Assembly (NCBI RefSeq): GCF_021155765.1
Contig: NC_060106.1
Location: 15,092,031 to 15,156,030 of the forward strand
DNA length: 64,000 nt
Direction of reading: 5' to 3'
Source: Diprion similis
Lineage: Eukaryota > Arthropoda > Insecta > Hymenoptera > Diprionidae
The notes under the pieces are model-generated. The model searched no databases and had not been told where the DNA came from. It saw nothing but the letters and a program-made list of their open reading frames with translations. Every line of letters starts with the position of its first letter. Within the stretch, counting starts at the first letter, position 1. The position numbers and the translations under genes were made by a program. Of the stretch, positions 52,300 to 64,000 are shown piece after piece.

Positions 52300-54150
52300 G
52301 ACGTCTAGTAACAAAATATCGTTGCACCATACATGAACTAGGTTGCAACTCGATTCATGATTAACATTTGTTTAAGTGCTGTCAGCAAAGTTATAGTTGA
52401 TATGACAGGTTTAATCTTTGAGCCCATAAAGATGTTTATGCGCTACCTCCTTGAACAACTCGACTACTTTGTAGTTTTTCACAGGAAGTAGCACAGAAGT
52501 AAGATTTGAGGCATGTGCGCGTATAGAGACTTCATGTCTCGAGTAAGTTTGGCACTTGCATTTGGCTCGTGTGAAACTTTGCACTCTTCAAGAAATTCCT
52601 ATTTAATGCGCACTGGCCACGAAAGTAACTATTGTTCAATTCTTTTCTCGAAACTCGATTGATGGAATCATAAACAAACGTTAGTAGCAACAAACTAGAC
52701 TCATTATATTTAATTCGCCTAATCGCTGTTAATTTAGTTTCAAAACTATAATAAACTAAAATATTAGATAAAGTAATAAATACACTTGTGATTATCACTA
52801 AACTACACAAAAACACGTCAAAAGTTATTTGCACTTTGAACGAACTAGTATACACAGAGTTCATAAAAAAAATTTGATAGTAAAATATTGAAGTAACTTA
52901 TATATTTCATTATTTTATATAACAAGTTAATCGTGGTAAATAGATCCAATATATTACATTTACATTGATTCCGTAATATATATTAATTTTAAGAATTATA
53001 AATATTAGTTACATTCAAATTTCGGTGAGTAATTTTACTCGGAAAGAATTGCATCCACATTCGCATACTGATCAAGTACCGCTAGGGTACATACATTCGG
53101 CTCAAGTTATAATTTGCCTTGACAAAGAAGAACAATTTTCCAATTGTACCCAAAAAAAATTTTGATGCAACAATAAAATATTTTCAAATACCTAAGTGAT
53201 ATTTATTTATTCCCATTTTTCGAATATATCTCAGCTTGTTTGTGTTCAGAGGAATATAAGTAAACTTCAAGATTTGAGAGAAACATAAGTGGACAGCAAA
53301 GTGGCGTAGAATCGCTGCCAAACAACGTTTTGTTAATCACATTATAAGATTGCATGTGTTAATAGTCAATACCGATAGCTTAAGTTGGATAGCTTCAACA
53401 TCCAATCCTAAATTCCTATATCGGATGATATAACTTTGAAGTGTTCTAGGTACAGTTTGTAATCGGCATTATGACAACTGTAATAAATAATGTACAATAT
53501 CTATTCTTAAAATATTACAATAACAACAATGATAATTAGCGTCCCCCTCCACTCAGAATAATACTTTACCGGAGTCACATTCTATGTAGTTTCAGCGCAC
53601 AGCGTGGAATTAAGTAACCAGGGTACGTAATAACTGTAAATATAAAATACCTGACTAATATACATTATAAACTATAGTGTATAAATTCATAAAAAAGATA
53701 TATATATATATTTATGTATAAAATATAACTATATCAATTGATAATCTGTGTAATATGCTAGCAGAAATAAAACTCGATTAAACACATATTTTTCAAAGCT
53801 GTCGATAAAAGTACTACATCTGTGTACACAGACATGTTGTGGTACGTTCTTGTAAAAGAAGATAAAATAAATAAATAAAATGCAAACTAACGAATGGTCC
53901 TGCGTTCTATACGGTATAAGGTGTAATTGTATATTTATATATACATGTGTATTATATGAGTGTGTTTCTAAAATAATCTTGATAACTTGAAATTGGTCTA
54001 TAAATTGCGCTATTAAACTTTGCAGAATACGTTTCATATACCGACTAATATTATAGCACGTGCAGGATATTTTTCTTTGCGTTTCATTTTCTCCGCATTG
54101 CTATTACAAGACATTTTCTACAGGCTACCTGTGCGTCAGCAAAATTGTGA
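52300..54150. other. AT-rich spacer between convergent genes
   Basis: It contains only chance-looking ORFs (for example 52532-52864 and 53729-54037, minus). Reversed AATAAA-type signals occur around 53202-53211, which could end the PAPS synthase transcript with a 3' UTR of about 950 bases. No structured repeat is obvious beyond TATA-rich runs near 53700. Confidence 0.5.
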
Positions 54151-57067
54151 TCATTTCTTATTTAAACTTTTATAGTAGTCCGCAAGGATCTTCCATGCTG
54201 ACGGTGCCATGAATCCGTCTGGTGGATTCTCACCAGATTTCGCTAAACCTACACAGAAGAAACATTATAAATAATACACTGTCCAATAATTATTCTTTAA
54301 CTTTATCTCAATTGCAGCACAAATTTATCCGCTGCGACTTTGCAAAGAAACAAAGCACCGATTTTGATCACTCACCCCGCATTCTGGTGCCTGAAATAAA
54401 GTCGAAGTCCTGTTTCCGTGCCGGGTCAAAGAATGCCATTTTCTTGTTCACAGTGTCGTAAGCGGCAACTCTGAATGGAATGATTTCCAAACTCTGCAGT
54501 CCCGGTGCCATGGATAGTACGCGCGCACCGTGTGTGGCATCGTAGAGATTTCCGTCGGGTGTCGCAGATTTGTCAGGATGCGGCATTCCAGCCGGGTCTC
54601 TGCCCACTATGTAAAAGTTTGCCCCCGTCGTCATCCGCGACTTGGCATGCCACTGCACCTGTGTGAAGATTGTGCGAAAAAATTGGTCATGAAAATTGAT
54701 TCCCTTCGTTTGAAACGAGCAGCAACGATTCAGCGGATTTCAAACTCACCTCGGTTGGTCCAGCGTACATCATTGGACTAGGGAAAATGGCCAGGAGCGT
54801 AGCTTTGGGGTCGAGGACACCCTCGTCGAGAACAGCTTTGTGTTGATGCATCCTGACGGGTAACGGGACGTCGTCATCCTTCGTCCAGCCTCCCAGAGGA
54901 TGGAGTAATAGAACCGGGTTCTTGAATCCTCTCTCCTCCAAGAGGCGTCTTTTGGTATCCTGTGAAACGTAGGATAGTAATTGATTTACATATTTCCAAG
55001 TCTCTAATTCCTTTTGCCTTTTCATTCGTCTCACCTGCATAAGAAGCGCGTGCCCATTATGAATGGGATTCCGCAATTGAAAGGCGAAAACAGCATCGGC
55101 TCCCATCTCCCGGCACTTTTTCCTTATCTCATTTGGCGTCAGTCTGTATTCGTCGAGGCCGTCGTTCCACTTTATTCGTTCCAAAGCCTCGATGTCTCCT
55201 CCGACTAGCCAGTCTCCCGATTCGTGGATCATTTTAATGTAAGGATGATCCCGATTGTTCGTACCGAACTGCCTGCTGCATCTCTCCTCCTTCCGGTGAT
55301 AGTAGAACTCTGGTTTACGGAGAATCGCCACCACCCTTCCTTCGTACCTCAATGACAAAGCCGACGTACCTTCGAGCCGATCTTTGTCGGCTGTACTAAC
55401 CGGTAAAACGATCGGTACCGACTGATTTATCTCCGATCCTTCTTCGACGAGACAATTAAAATGTTGGGCCTGAAATTAATCGGTTACGTAAGATTTTCAC
55501 GTGGGTTGAAAAATTTTTCGGAAACTTGTCTCTAGAGTATTTTTAAGGGAATGAATTTGCGAACTTTGTGTAATAAAGTCTGAGCATGTATAAGCTGACA
55601 GTAAGACCTGAACTAAGTAGGTAAGAATGCGATAAGAGGAAAGAAGAAAAAAATTGCCGATATAACGAACCTGCAGATACTGATTTTCCCTCATGAAACC
55701 GGTAAGCGGGGCGGCCCATCCTTCAGCCAGGACTTGAAGCCACTGGAGATCGAGTTCGGTGATATTAATACTCTGCAGTGTTTCCGCTTCCGCTTTGGCA
55801 TTGGCGATCCTCGGTTCCGGTACGAATAATTCGCGGATACCAGCCCCGGCTTTTGGTAGGGTTGGAATGATGCCCTGTTTCTCGAGGAACTCAACCACCA
55901 TCGCCGTGGATTCCTCGACGGTGAGATTCTCCGTCGTCACGACGAGGTCGGGGTTCGAAGGGCGCTCGTAGCTCTGATCTATGCCGGTGAATCCCTTGAT
56001 CGCGCCTTGTCGCGCCTTCTTGTACAAACCCTTGACGTCGCGGGCTTCGCAGACCTTGAACGGCGTGTCGACGAAGATTTCGAAGAACGGCAGATCGGAG
56101 TCCTTGTGTATCTGCCTGGCCATCTGTCGGTCCTCTTCAAAGGGCGACACGAAACTGCAGAGGCTTATCACCCCGCTATCGGCGAAGAGCTTCGCCACCT
56201 CGGCGACTCTCCGGATGTTCTCTTCTCGGTCCTCCTTGCTGAAGCCGAGGTTCTTGTTCAGCCCCGTACGGACGTTGTCGCCGTCTAAACCGTACGCGGG
56301 GATTCCGTAAGAGACCAGGAAGGCCTCCACCTGGAATGCTATCGAGGTTTTCCCCGCCCCGGAAAGACCCGTCAACCACACCGTGCATCCTCGAAAACCT
56401 CGGACTGCTCCAAGTGCTTGGCCACGTTTTGCTCGAGACACGTGATGCGCTTGGGCCGAGACGTTGGCGCAAGTCTGAAAACAAGGAATTCAAATTGCGC
56501 CAGGTTAATAAGGGAAATTGGTTTGATAGTAAAAAATTTACAATCGCGGCAGTTTTAATTCGCCGATTAATCTGAATGAATGTATATATAAGTGCTCTGG
56601 GGGTTTGTTAATAATACTGAATTGATCACACCTTAGATCTCGACTATATGTTGATTGCTGAAATTATTAATTACAATTTATTTACATATTAACTTAGGGT
56701 CTCATATATCGCAACAGATTAGGGATCTGAAATTGTTCGAGGAACTCATACGTTTCGTATGATGCATCAACAAATTTCGGTTGGAATAACTGTGCAACAT
56801 TTTTAAGCAATACAGTACGAAGGTCTGGCATTATTTTAACGACTTTTGCTGTTATTACAGAATTAGGCCATGTTGCAGTTGTGCACACCGTCCAAGTTGA
56901 AAATTTAACAAATGGTTCAAGAAATGATTTTTTCGACGTTCCTGCAAAAGCCTCCATGTCCAGTTTTCTCGTGACCGTAAATTTCAATAATAATTCGATA
57001 ATTATTTACAGACCTGTCGTACAGGATAGTTGACGTTACCCAACACGGGCCAAACGTACATTCCCAT
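54151..57067 (-). CDS. Papss: Bifunctional 3'-phosphoadenosine 5'-phosphosulfate synthase
   Basis: It makes PAPS, the universal sulfate donor, from sulfate and ATP. An N-terminal APS kinase is fused to a C-terminal ATP sulfurylase, as in all animals. Exons in transcript order: 57067-57014, 56474-55671, 55469-55035, 54959-54750, 54658-54376, 54248-54151. All junctions are GT/AG in matching phase, giving 627 aa (human 614-624). The APS kinase P-loop GLSGAGKT is at 54-61, followed by [23 protein letters not shown] and GFTGID. The sulfurylase part shows [10 protein letters not shown] (HxxH-type motif at 423-426), [38 protein letters not shown] (520-529) and ISGTRMR, and ends near [11 protein letters not shown]. 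It is active in the cytosol and/or nucleus in other animals. The 18-codon first exon ([14 protein letters not shown]..) has a GTCTGT donor and is less certain than the rest. An alternative first exon lies at 60520-60561. Confidence 0.96.
56694..56987 (-). CDS. Weak candidate ORF (97 aa) inside PAPS synthase intron 1
   Basis: An open frame starts [16 protein letters not shown] and ends [10 protein letters not shown], on the same strand as the host gene. It lies between the first coding exon and exon 2. Composition looks natural, but it has its own stop and no splice sites that would join it in frame. I recognise no family. It may be chance or the remnant of an inserted gene. Confidence 0.15.
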   Translation of the reverse strand: MKFTVTRKLDMEAFAGTSKKSFLEPFVKFSTWTVCTTATWPNSVITAKVVKIMPDLRTVLLKNVAQLFQPKFVDASYETYEFLEQFQIPNLLRYMRP

Positions 57068-57069
57068 GG

Positions 57070-60000
57070 CTGTTTTTTCTTTATCAATTATCCGCCGAAT
57101 CAATTGGAGTCAGAGGCAAGTTAAAATCTCGATAATCTTTCGTTATTAAAAAAACGTAGAGCTATTACACTTTTAATCCTTAATACAGCCGGCAATTAAC
57201 ACAGGCTAATATCAGGTGATCACAAAAATATCACGTGTGACATAACACAACACTCTTTAATCGCGGGATTACTTGAAATTGATGTATCACATATTATGCA
57301 ATATATTATCAAAATAAGATTACAGTTCGGTGCAAAGCAATAATCAATGCACGCCGTTCAATCAACCAAACAATCGGCAATATTAAACAAATTGTGGCAA
57401 TTGAAACCTCGCGATTAATTATAAATAATGTCAGGTACACAGCCGAGAACTAGGAGCGCGGATTTCTGAGTCGTACAGTCGGATCGAACTTACTCGAGCG
57501 ATGTTGAGTAAGCAATGACGGGAAAGTTGGAAGAAAGTTTACTTTCTTTGCGTCACAGTTTTTGCGGACAGGGACTCGAACCGTTCCGGCCTGCGCAGCG
57601 TTTTAAACTGAGTTTGTATGTATTCATATGAATATTGAATTCAACCTTCCACGGAGTAAACTTTTTTCATGAGTGAACGACTCGTCTCTTCGTCGTATGT
57701 ATTACATCGGCAAATTTACGAATCGAGACAACAACACATTGTAGGTAATATGCATCTTATTATCTTTTATTTGTTCTATTTTACGCTTCAGCTGTAATGA
57801 CATAAGATATTGTTGGAATGTCGCGAAATCGATTGTCAGCACTTGGCCAACATGTTTTTCTCGTTCACTTGAAGACGATTTTTTTTTCACCTGATCAAAT
57901 TTCTCTTTCATCTCGCTAGTTATTTAATTATGTGCACACGTCTTTGAGAGAGAAATCTCACATAGTGTCATAATATGAGCAATGAAAAACGCGGAATTAT
58001 ATTGACAAGGGATGATCAGGACTGCAGTATTAGATATAGATTGTAAATCATAGGATCAACTTTCCAACCGCGATAAATGACTTTCATTTGACTCATATGC
58101 ATTATACACTTATATACACGAGGTTCAACTGCATGCAGCAGCAGCTTATTGAAAACAATTTGTTGATACAAATAAATATCGAGTATTAGACTGTATTATT
58201 TATACAATATAGATATCGAGACTATAAATCGCTATATCAGTTGTAAATTTTTTTTCATGACGAACATGTGATCGTTCTGTGAGAAACAATTGAAACAGTA
58301 GAATTAGAGCAGATTTTTTCAGGTAACATAAACCCGCCGCGATCAGTAGAAAAAGAAAATGTTATTCCGAGAAGCAAATGCAGGCCATTCTATAATTGAG
58401 AAAGCGAGTATAGAATTGACTAATAATTACCAATATAAGAAACAATATCTGGTGCGGAACTGCTGCTGATAACCTCGAACAATATAATACTGTTCTGTAG
58501 TACTGGACAGTATAAACAACTGATAATTTATAATATAACCGATATATGCATAAATTTTCGAATAAACTAAGTTAACAAAAAGAGCTAACTAACTTAACTA
58601 ATTGCCAAGTACTACGGGAATAGTAGAACATGTGTGTAGATATATTTATGTTAATTATTCACGAGAGACTGTGTATAAGAGTAAAGAACAGGTAAGACTT
58701 GTAAAATTTAGTTTTTTTAAACTTTAGTTTCAGGAGATATTAAAAAACAACGTAAGCATATTATAAATGGCAGCATATCTTGTGTTAATTTTGGAGTATT
58801 AAAGATCTATTCTACGCTACCCACGAAGGTTGTAGAACAGTTGTACACGACACATTTGCTGCTTATAGAAATTAGCAGAAAAATATCACCGAGTGAGTGG
58901 AAAATAATTTATCATATTTATTGAAGTGGTATAATTTGTTGCTTCCATTTGACCACTTATACTTTTGTGACTATGTTTTCCAAGATAAAGTTTGAACAGC
59001 TTTTAAATATACGGAATCGAGATCTGATATTTGATAAAAAATATACACTGGCAATCATTACGCAACAGCGTAATTCATGTGTAAAGTAATATCTGTTATT
59101 TTGTGAAGAAAACACGTGTAAAAGCGGTTGTAGAAAAAAAAAGTGTATAATACGAACAACATTTAGAGTATTTAAATTGATTTCACGCGTTGGTTACGCG
59201 GTCGTAATAAAACTGCAATGCCTTCTTTTTGTTAATCCGGTAACTGTAAGGGTCATAGTTACGATGTTGAATTATGGTTTTTATTGTGTAATTATATTTG
59301 CACGAATCGCATGCTCGAATTCACAGCGTGGTACTCTAATTTGCAGTTAATTTCAACGCAAGGCGACACACAGTTGCAAATATCAGTGAACTTTGACGTA
59401 TTTTGGCTCAAAACTGTACTTGTACGGTGATTTTTTCTTGGCTTTGAAAATTGAATTTTTTTTTATTTTTGCGTAACGATATTGAGTCGGTATTTTTCTC
59501 AAATAAATTTAACACACGTAGTATACAATTAACGTTATACACCTAAAATTATGAGATATTGTTAGGGCAAAATTGACAAATTTTTTTATTCAAACGAACG
59601 AGTTCTTTTCTCTCACACTCGGCTCAATCAATCTGCGAAAACCGTACAGCGTCGTTATCGCTCTACGTATACGTTTCGTACATGTGCAACTGCTCGATCC
59701 AATGACCCGTTTTACTTGCAATGCATTGCACTTTTTCTACCGTATACCTACTTTACATGTGCAAAGAAATAGCATCAAATAGAGCGGCTTATTTGCAATC
59801 TTTACGATAATTCTTTACCCGTAAGCCACTGTATTTTATACCATAATATAGTGATATTTTGTAAAACTGTATTTTTAAAGTCGCTTGTGTTCGTTTGCTA
59901 GTGACAATTATCGGTCGTATATGAAACAGTTCGTCAAGGTCTGTATGGTTAAAATGATACGCAAGGCCCATCATTACTTCAAATATTTAACATATAACCG

Positions 60001-60500
60001 AGTCACATATATTATCTAAATAAAAACTTCCACCAGCTGTTTTTGCTAACTTTGAGAAATTTCGATTTATCAATGATCGAATCTGACGATTGTAGATCCA
60101 GTTTGTGCATGTAAGAATTTAATTCAGGAAACCGATTTATAGAGCTGCATTGAAACAGTAAAATCAAAGTCTTTCACAGAATGCGAATGTAACATCGCAA
60201 GAAAGCGTGAAGTAACTCGAAAAGTTGGAGAAATTGACAGAAAGTATTCATCGTGGTTTATTTTGCAATGGTGCCATAGTTTTAGTACCAAATTTTATAT
60301 GGGTACAAAAAAAAGTTGAGTTTTATGATAAAAACGCAGGCTGCGATTCAATTTGTTTGAATAAAAATGGAGAATGCTGAAAGAAAGTGAAGCAAGAGAA
60401 GCGGTTCTCTGACAGTCTCTGATCGAGAACAACAATAACAACGTCACAAACTGCATATCGCCGCATTATAGGTACAGTTATATCTGACAAAACATTCCAA
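57070..60500. other. AT-rich upstream/intron region of PAPS synthase
   Basis: This stretch is AT-rich and separates the two proposed first exons of PAPS synthase. If the distal exon is used, it is an intron of about 4 kb (60519 down to 56475). It contains one ORF of note (57702-57911, minus), listed separately. I see no mobile element or RNA gene in it. Confidence 0.45.
57702..57911 (-). CDS. Weak candidate small ORF, 69 aa, Lys/Glu-rich
   Basis: The ORF begins MKEKFDQVKKKSSSSEREKH and continues with a mixed amphipathic stretch (FATFQQYLMSLQLKRKIEQIK) before a stop. It is hydrophilic, coiled-coil-like in part, and lies in non-coding DNA between the two proposed PAPS synthase first exons. No family is recognised and there is no clear promoter or poly(A) signal. 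It could be a small gene, one exon, or chance. Confidence 0.2.
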   Translation of the reverse strand: MKEKFDQVKKKSSSSEREKHVGQVLTIDFATFQQYLMSLQLKRKIEQIKDNKMHITYNVLLSRFVNLPM

Positions 60501-60519
60501 TCACCTTCCTGCGACTCAC

Positions 60520-60561
60520 TTTGTACATCTCGCCATTGGGGGTGAAGTGTCTGCGGATCAT
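60520..60561 (-). CDS. Possible alternative first coding exon of PAPS synthase
   Basis: Reading right to left, an ATG at 60561 opens MIRRHFTPNGEMYK. The 14 codons end exactly at a strong donor, AAA|GTGAGT. The phase (0) matches the acceptor of PAPS synthase exon 2 at 56474, so splicing would give an alternative N-terminus joined to [19 protein letters not shown] box lies upstream at 60936-60943. Alternative N-termini are plausible for this enzyme, but no transcript evidence is available here. The exon could instead belong to an unrelated transcript. Confidence 0.4.
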
Positions 60562-60935
60562 TTTCTCAACTTCAGACGCAGGCTGCCCCCAGTGATCTTT
60601 GGTAAATATTTATGGATTTCCGTCTTTTAGCCCGCCGACCACCGGTTCGTTGAATTCTCGCTACAGGCGACGTTCTGATAGTTTGGTATAAAAAAAAAAA
60701 AAACTTTCGAAAGCGTTTCAAATGCGTAATTAGAAAAATGCAACGTTCGTTCGAAGTGATGAATAGCCAAGGAAACGAGCACGTGTGAAACTCATTACCG
60801 AGTGTCTCCGGAGGTGTAACTGGGGTCGAAGTCGTACGAGGGCTCGAATATATATCGAGATTCGAAAGGCTTAACGGTATCACGCGAATCAGGGGTTGCC
60901 GGCGATGCCCCACCACCGACCTGTTGCGCGTTAAA

Positions 60936-60943
60936 TTTTTATA
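60936..60943 (-). promoter_or_regulatory. Putative TATA box (minus strand)
   Basis: The reverse strand reads CGGTATAAAAATTTAA here, a strong TATA match, with a GC-rich stretch just upstream. Transcription would start near 60907 and run leftwards to the ATG at 60561, giving a 5' UTR of about 345 bases. Confidence 0.45.
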
Positions 60944-61114
60944 CCGCGACCCTGGCAGCACGTTTGCGTCGCGAAAAACTTTGGGAAAAAGCAGTCAAGG
61001 TTCAACAGCGCGGCACTTGCAGTACAACGTGTAATATAGCTAGAGACTTATGAGAGTTGGTTCTAATCGTTATCCGAGTCAAAGCCGAGCCGATGAAACC
61101 GATTGCCACGTGGA

Positions 61115-61250
61115 AGAAGGGGGCGGAGTATCGCGGAAAAAAAATTCGTCTTGGTCATGTCGCGGTGTTAGAATCAGTGAAGGAAGTGGGTGGAGTATTG
61201 TGGAAAAATAATTCGTCTTGGTCATGTCGCGATTTTAGAATCAGTGGGGA
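61115..61250. repeat. Tandem duplication, two copies of about 67 bases
   Basis: Two adjacent units share GGAGTAT, GGAAAAA, ATTCGTCTTGGTCATGTCGC and TTAGAATCAGTG. TTCGTCTTGG starts at 61145 and again at 61212, a 67-base period. Copies differ at several positions, so the duplication is not brand new. It lies about 180 bases upstream of the minus-strand TATA box and could hold duplicated regulatory sites. Confidence 0.8.
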
Positions 61251-61299
61251 CGCGGCACGCGGACTCAAGACATCCACCTTCGCGAGGTCATAACGAATC

Positions 61300-64000
61300 G
61301 CACATTCTATCCGAGTGAGTGATACACATGGCATTCAACTTTATTACATACTTTATTTAAACCTTTTTTGGTGATTATTGTAGGTGAAAAACCGCGGACA
61401 TTCAAGTTCACCGAGTATTTTGTACAACAAAAAGTAGACAATAATTATCGCGGATTTATTTCCACCTCAACGTTAAGTAAAATCATACTGTAATGGTAAT
61501 GGTGTTACATAATAATGAAAAATCGGAAATACATAATATTCATTCGTGACAGAATTAATTGGATGAAAAAGATGAAACGTATTCTACATAAGGATGTCAA
61601 TCAAAATTCTTGGGATAAAAATATTCGCATTCATACCTTTGGTTTTTTAATTAAAATAATAATTACACTCCCTGATGATACACTTAATGAAATTTTAATA
61701 GACCACCGCTGGCGCAAATTGCTAACTTGTATTCACTAATATTATGTGAGCGAAATCGCCATCATAAAAGAACTTTTCCTCACGGTATTATTCCATTTTT
61801 AAACAGCGATAATTTTTAATTACAGTAACGCGCTGTATATAATTTTTACCGTTATACTTATCATAAAAACCTTCAATCACCGTACACGTACGCGGACTGG
61901 ACTCGACGCACGAAAACTAAAAATTTAGATGAAATGTTCACTTCAGCGACGTCGACTCTGATACAGAGACGTTGAAATGCGGAGATCTGAGGCATTTGTC
62001 TGTTCGATGTTGATAATCGAGTAACAGGCAAACTAAAGACGACCCATTAATGATAACGCAGTGACGAATGAGAGAAACAGAGAAGCTTTTTCCCCGAGAC
62101 CTTTGAGCACAAATAGTCGTGTATGATTCTATAAATGTAGTTCACGTCTGCAATGCACTGCATATATTGATTAGATTGGATTCGTTGCTCCATATTTAAG
62201 AATTACAATTATTCCTCGAATACTGATTTTTAGTCCGATATTTATACATTTAATGTATCATTTTTGTAATCAGTTTTTAGAATACGGTTCGAGGAAGTCT
62301 AAACAGTAAGAAATAAGATCACGGCCACATTTCGTTATCAGTTCTTTGAAAATAAACACAATTTAAGACTGGCGTAAGCGTGTGTGTTACATGTGTATGT
62401 ATATATATATATATATATACGGGATTATTGTAACAATGCATTTTGGTCAATGGTTATTGTTCAATCGGTCCAGATAAGAGCCAATCTAATTGATAAGATC
62501 GAACGATAATTGTATCGTTATGCAAGGTACTTGAAAAAATTTCATCTACGATTCCCATCAATAAATCCAATTATACTGTATCTCGACAATCGTGGCGCTC
62601 CCGAAACTGTATATAATACATAACATGGAAGATAATTTATAAATATATGTAGACGTCGATGAACAAAGAACAAGAAGAATGATTCCAGCGATAAAAGAAT
62701 TGGAATAAGTAAATCCAACGAATTTTTCCCCCTCAAGACGTGCGTTATTGTTACCGTATTCCGATCAGTATTGACATGGTGAACGGATTCATAAAGTATA
62801 ACAATTCAGAATCCAGACGGATTGAACATAATAGTTTTTTGCAAGTTCGCAACTTGTTTATCACCTTGAATATTCATTTCTCAACGATGCAAGTTACGAT
62901 CGTTCATTTATTTTGCTAACGTCGGGTAAAAAGTGTAGAATGTGATTATAAGGAACGTAAACTTGCGGGGACAAAGGAACGGAAACACGAGTTACGTAAT
63001 TCTGAGACAAGCGTAATAAACCAAGAATTTCAAAAATTGGAAGCAAAAAATCGAAGACAAGTCGCATGATATAAATTGGGATTTATGAGAACGAAATGTA
63101 GATAAAAAAATCATGAATAATAAACGCGACTTCGAAATTAAATTCTCGGGAGAGGCGTCGTTGCACAATAATTAAAAGTGCCGTATTATTTAGACGGCTT
63201 AGCCTGTCAAAATTAGCTAATCAACGAATTTTAAATTCGAATTTGAAATTGGAATAAGTTTTATTATATTCACTTTACAAAATTATTGTCATCTAATTTT
63301 CTGAGGTGACAAAAAAGTTGATTAATCAGTACTAATCAGCTAAGCTGAGAGTAAAAATAAGCGTCTGTCAAATCGTGATACTTATTTGGATCAACTTTGC
63401 AAAATAACTTGGCAAGCTCCGCATATTTTCGAATGATGTAGTATGTATTATTTTTTAACTGTACTCGGTACATTATTCGATAACATTAAAATTGGATTCA
63501 CTCAAAAACTTCTCTAATTGTCAGCGACAAACGTCTATTTATCTGATATTTTGGTGAGAAGTTCGACTTGAAAAGGTAAAAAATTCATTTGCTTTAGAGT
63601 TTAGACGTAAAATTTTTTTTTCAGTATAGTTAGGTATATAGAATAATATTTTTATAAAGAAGCGTGAAAACATGAGCACTGACAACTTTTCAAGTTTCAC
63701 CTCGTGTTCTTGACGATAGTAAAAAATAAGTAAAACATGTTAATTCGAATTGATTTGTTGCATACTCGCATAACGAGGACACGTTTTGTCATTCGGTTAC
63801 AAACGCTATGCTTATTCTCTGCATCAGCTGCTCAAATACACGATTTCATTACGTATCGAATGATATGCAGGTACACGAAAATTTTATGACTTTTATGTCT
63901 AGACGAATGCATTCGTATCCGAATCTGTAAAAGCGCGATCTATAAAATAGACATTTCTCAATATACACAAAGATTTTTTGCACTATACCCTTCAGTTGTC
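61300..64000. other. AT-rich non-coding end of the window
   Basis: No supportable gene. ORFs such as 61515-61739 (plus) and 62542-62736 (minus) are short, AT-driven and without recognisable features. It contains an (AT)n microsatellite at 62399-62419. A short palindrome, AAATTCGAATTT, lies near 63235. Confidence 0.5.
62399..62419. repeat. (AT)n microsatellite
   Basis: An AT dinucleotide run about 21 bases long follows a GTGTATGT stretch. Confidence 0.9.

Noticed and set aside
52532-52864. 110-codon minus-strand ORF with a hydrophobic start
   Set aside because: It lies in AT-rich DNA just past the zinc-finger gene's 3' UTR. Hydrophobicity follows from the AT-rich codons, and no other support is seen.
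57555-57600. Reverse-strand GGTTCGAGTCCC, like a tRNA T loop
   Set aside because: The T stem does not pair and no acceptor or anticodon arm is present.

Overview
This is nuclear DNA from an insect. The evidence is short GT-AG introns, AATAAA poly(A) signals, a ZAD-C2H2 zinc-finger gene (a class expanded in insects) and a neurogenin/Tap-type bHLH gene. The compact introns and the few small MITE-like elements would suit a hymenopteran such as a sawfly, but that placement is inference. I see no bacterial or viral genes, CRISPR array, rRNA or tRNA.

Layout. Bases 1-122 look like the 3' end of an unrecognised gene that enters from the left. From 123 to about 10,000 there is no supportable gene. 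At about 10,057-12,446 (+) lies a neurogenin/tap proneural transcription factor gene with a putative TATA box, a 5'-UTR intron, two coding exons and a poly(A) signal. Then comes about 21 kb (12.5-34 kb) without a convincing gene. It holds a TA-flanked 221-bp MITE-like element (21,101-21,321), a 210-bp fold-back element (15,876-16,085), a 21-base G tract and a cluster of nine CACGTG E-boxes at 21.8-24.9 kb. This could be the regulatory landscape of the proneural gene.

The right half is gene-dense. A nine-exon vitamin K-dependent gamma-glutamyl carboxylase (34,323-38,916, +, 803 aa) is followed by a seven-exon SLC22-type organic cation/carnitine transporter (41,828-44,339, +, 561 aa). Next is a large two-exon ZAD protein with 17 zinc fingers (46,936-51,489, +, 1468 aa). 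Convergent to it is a bifunctional PAPS synthase (54,151-57,067, -, 627 aa). All exon joins were worked out by hand; every splice junction keeps frame and uses GT/AG.

The genes have unrelated jobs: neural fate, protein gamma-carboxylation in the ER, membrane transport, transcription, and sulfate activation. I see no evidence of a functional cluster. The most useful new points are: (i) a possible second first exon of PAPS synthase about 3.5 kb upstream of the first, with its own TATA box and a compatible phase; (ii) an expanded charged linker in the carboxylase; (iii) a short signal-peptide-like ORF head-to-head with the carboxylase; (iv) the E-box cluster; and (v) the two small inverted-repeat elements. 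I found no clearly new multi-gene system.
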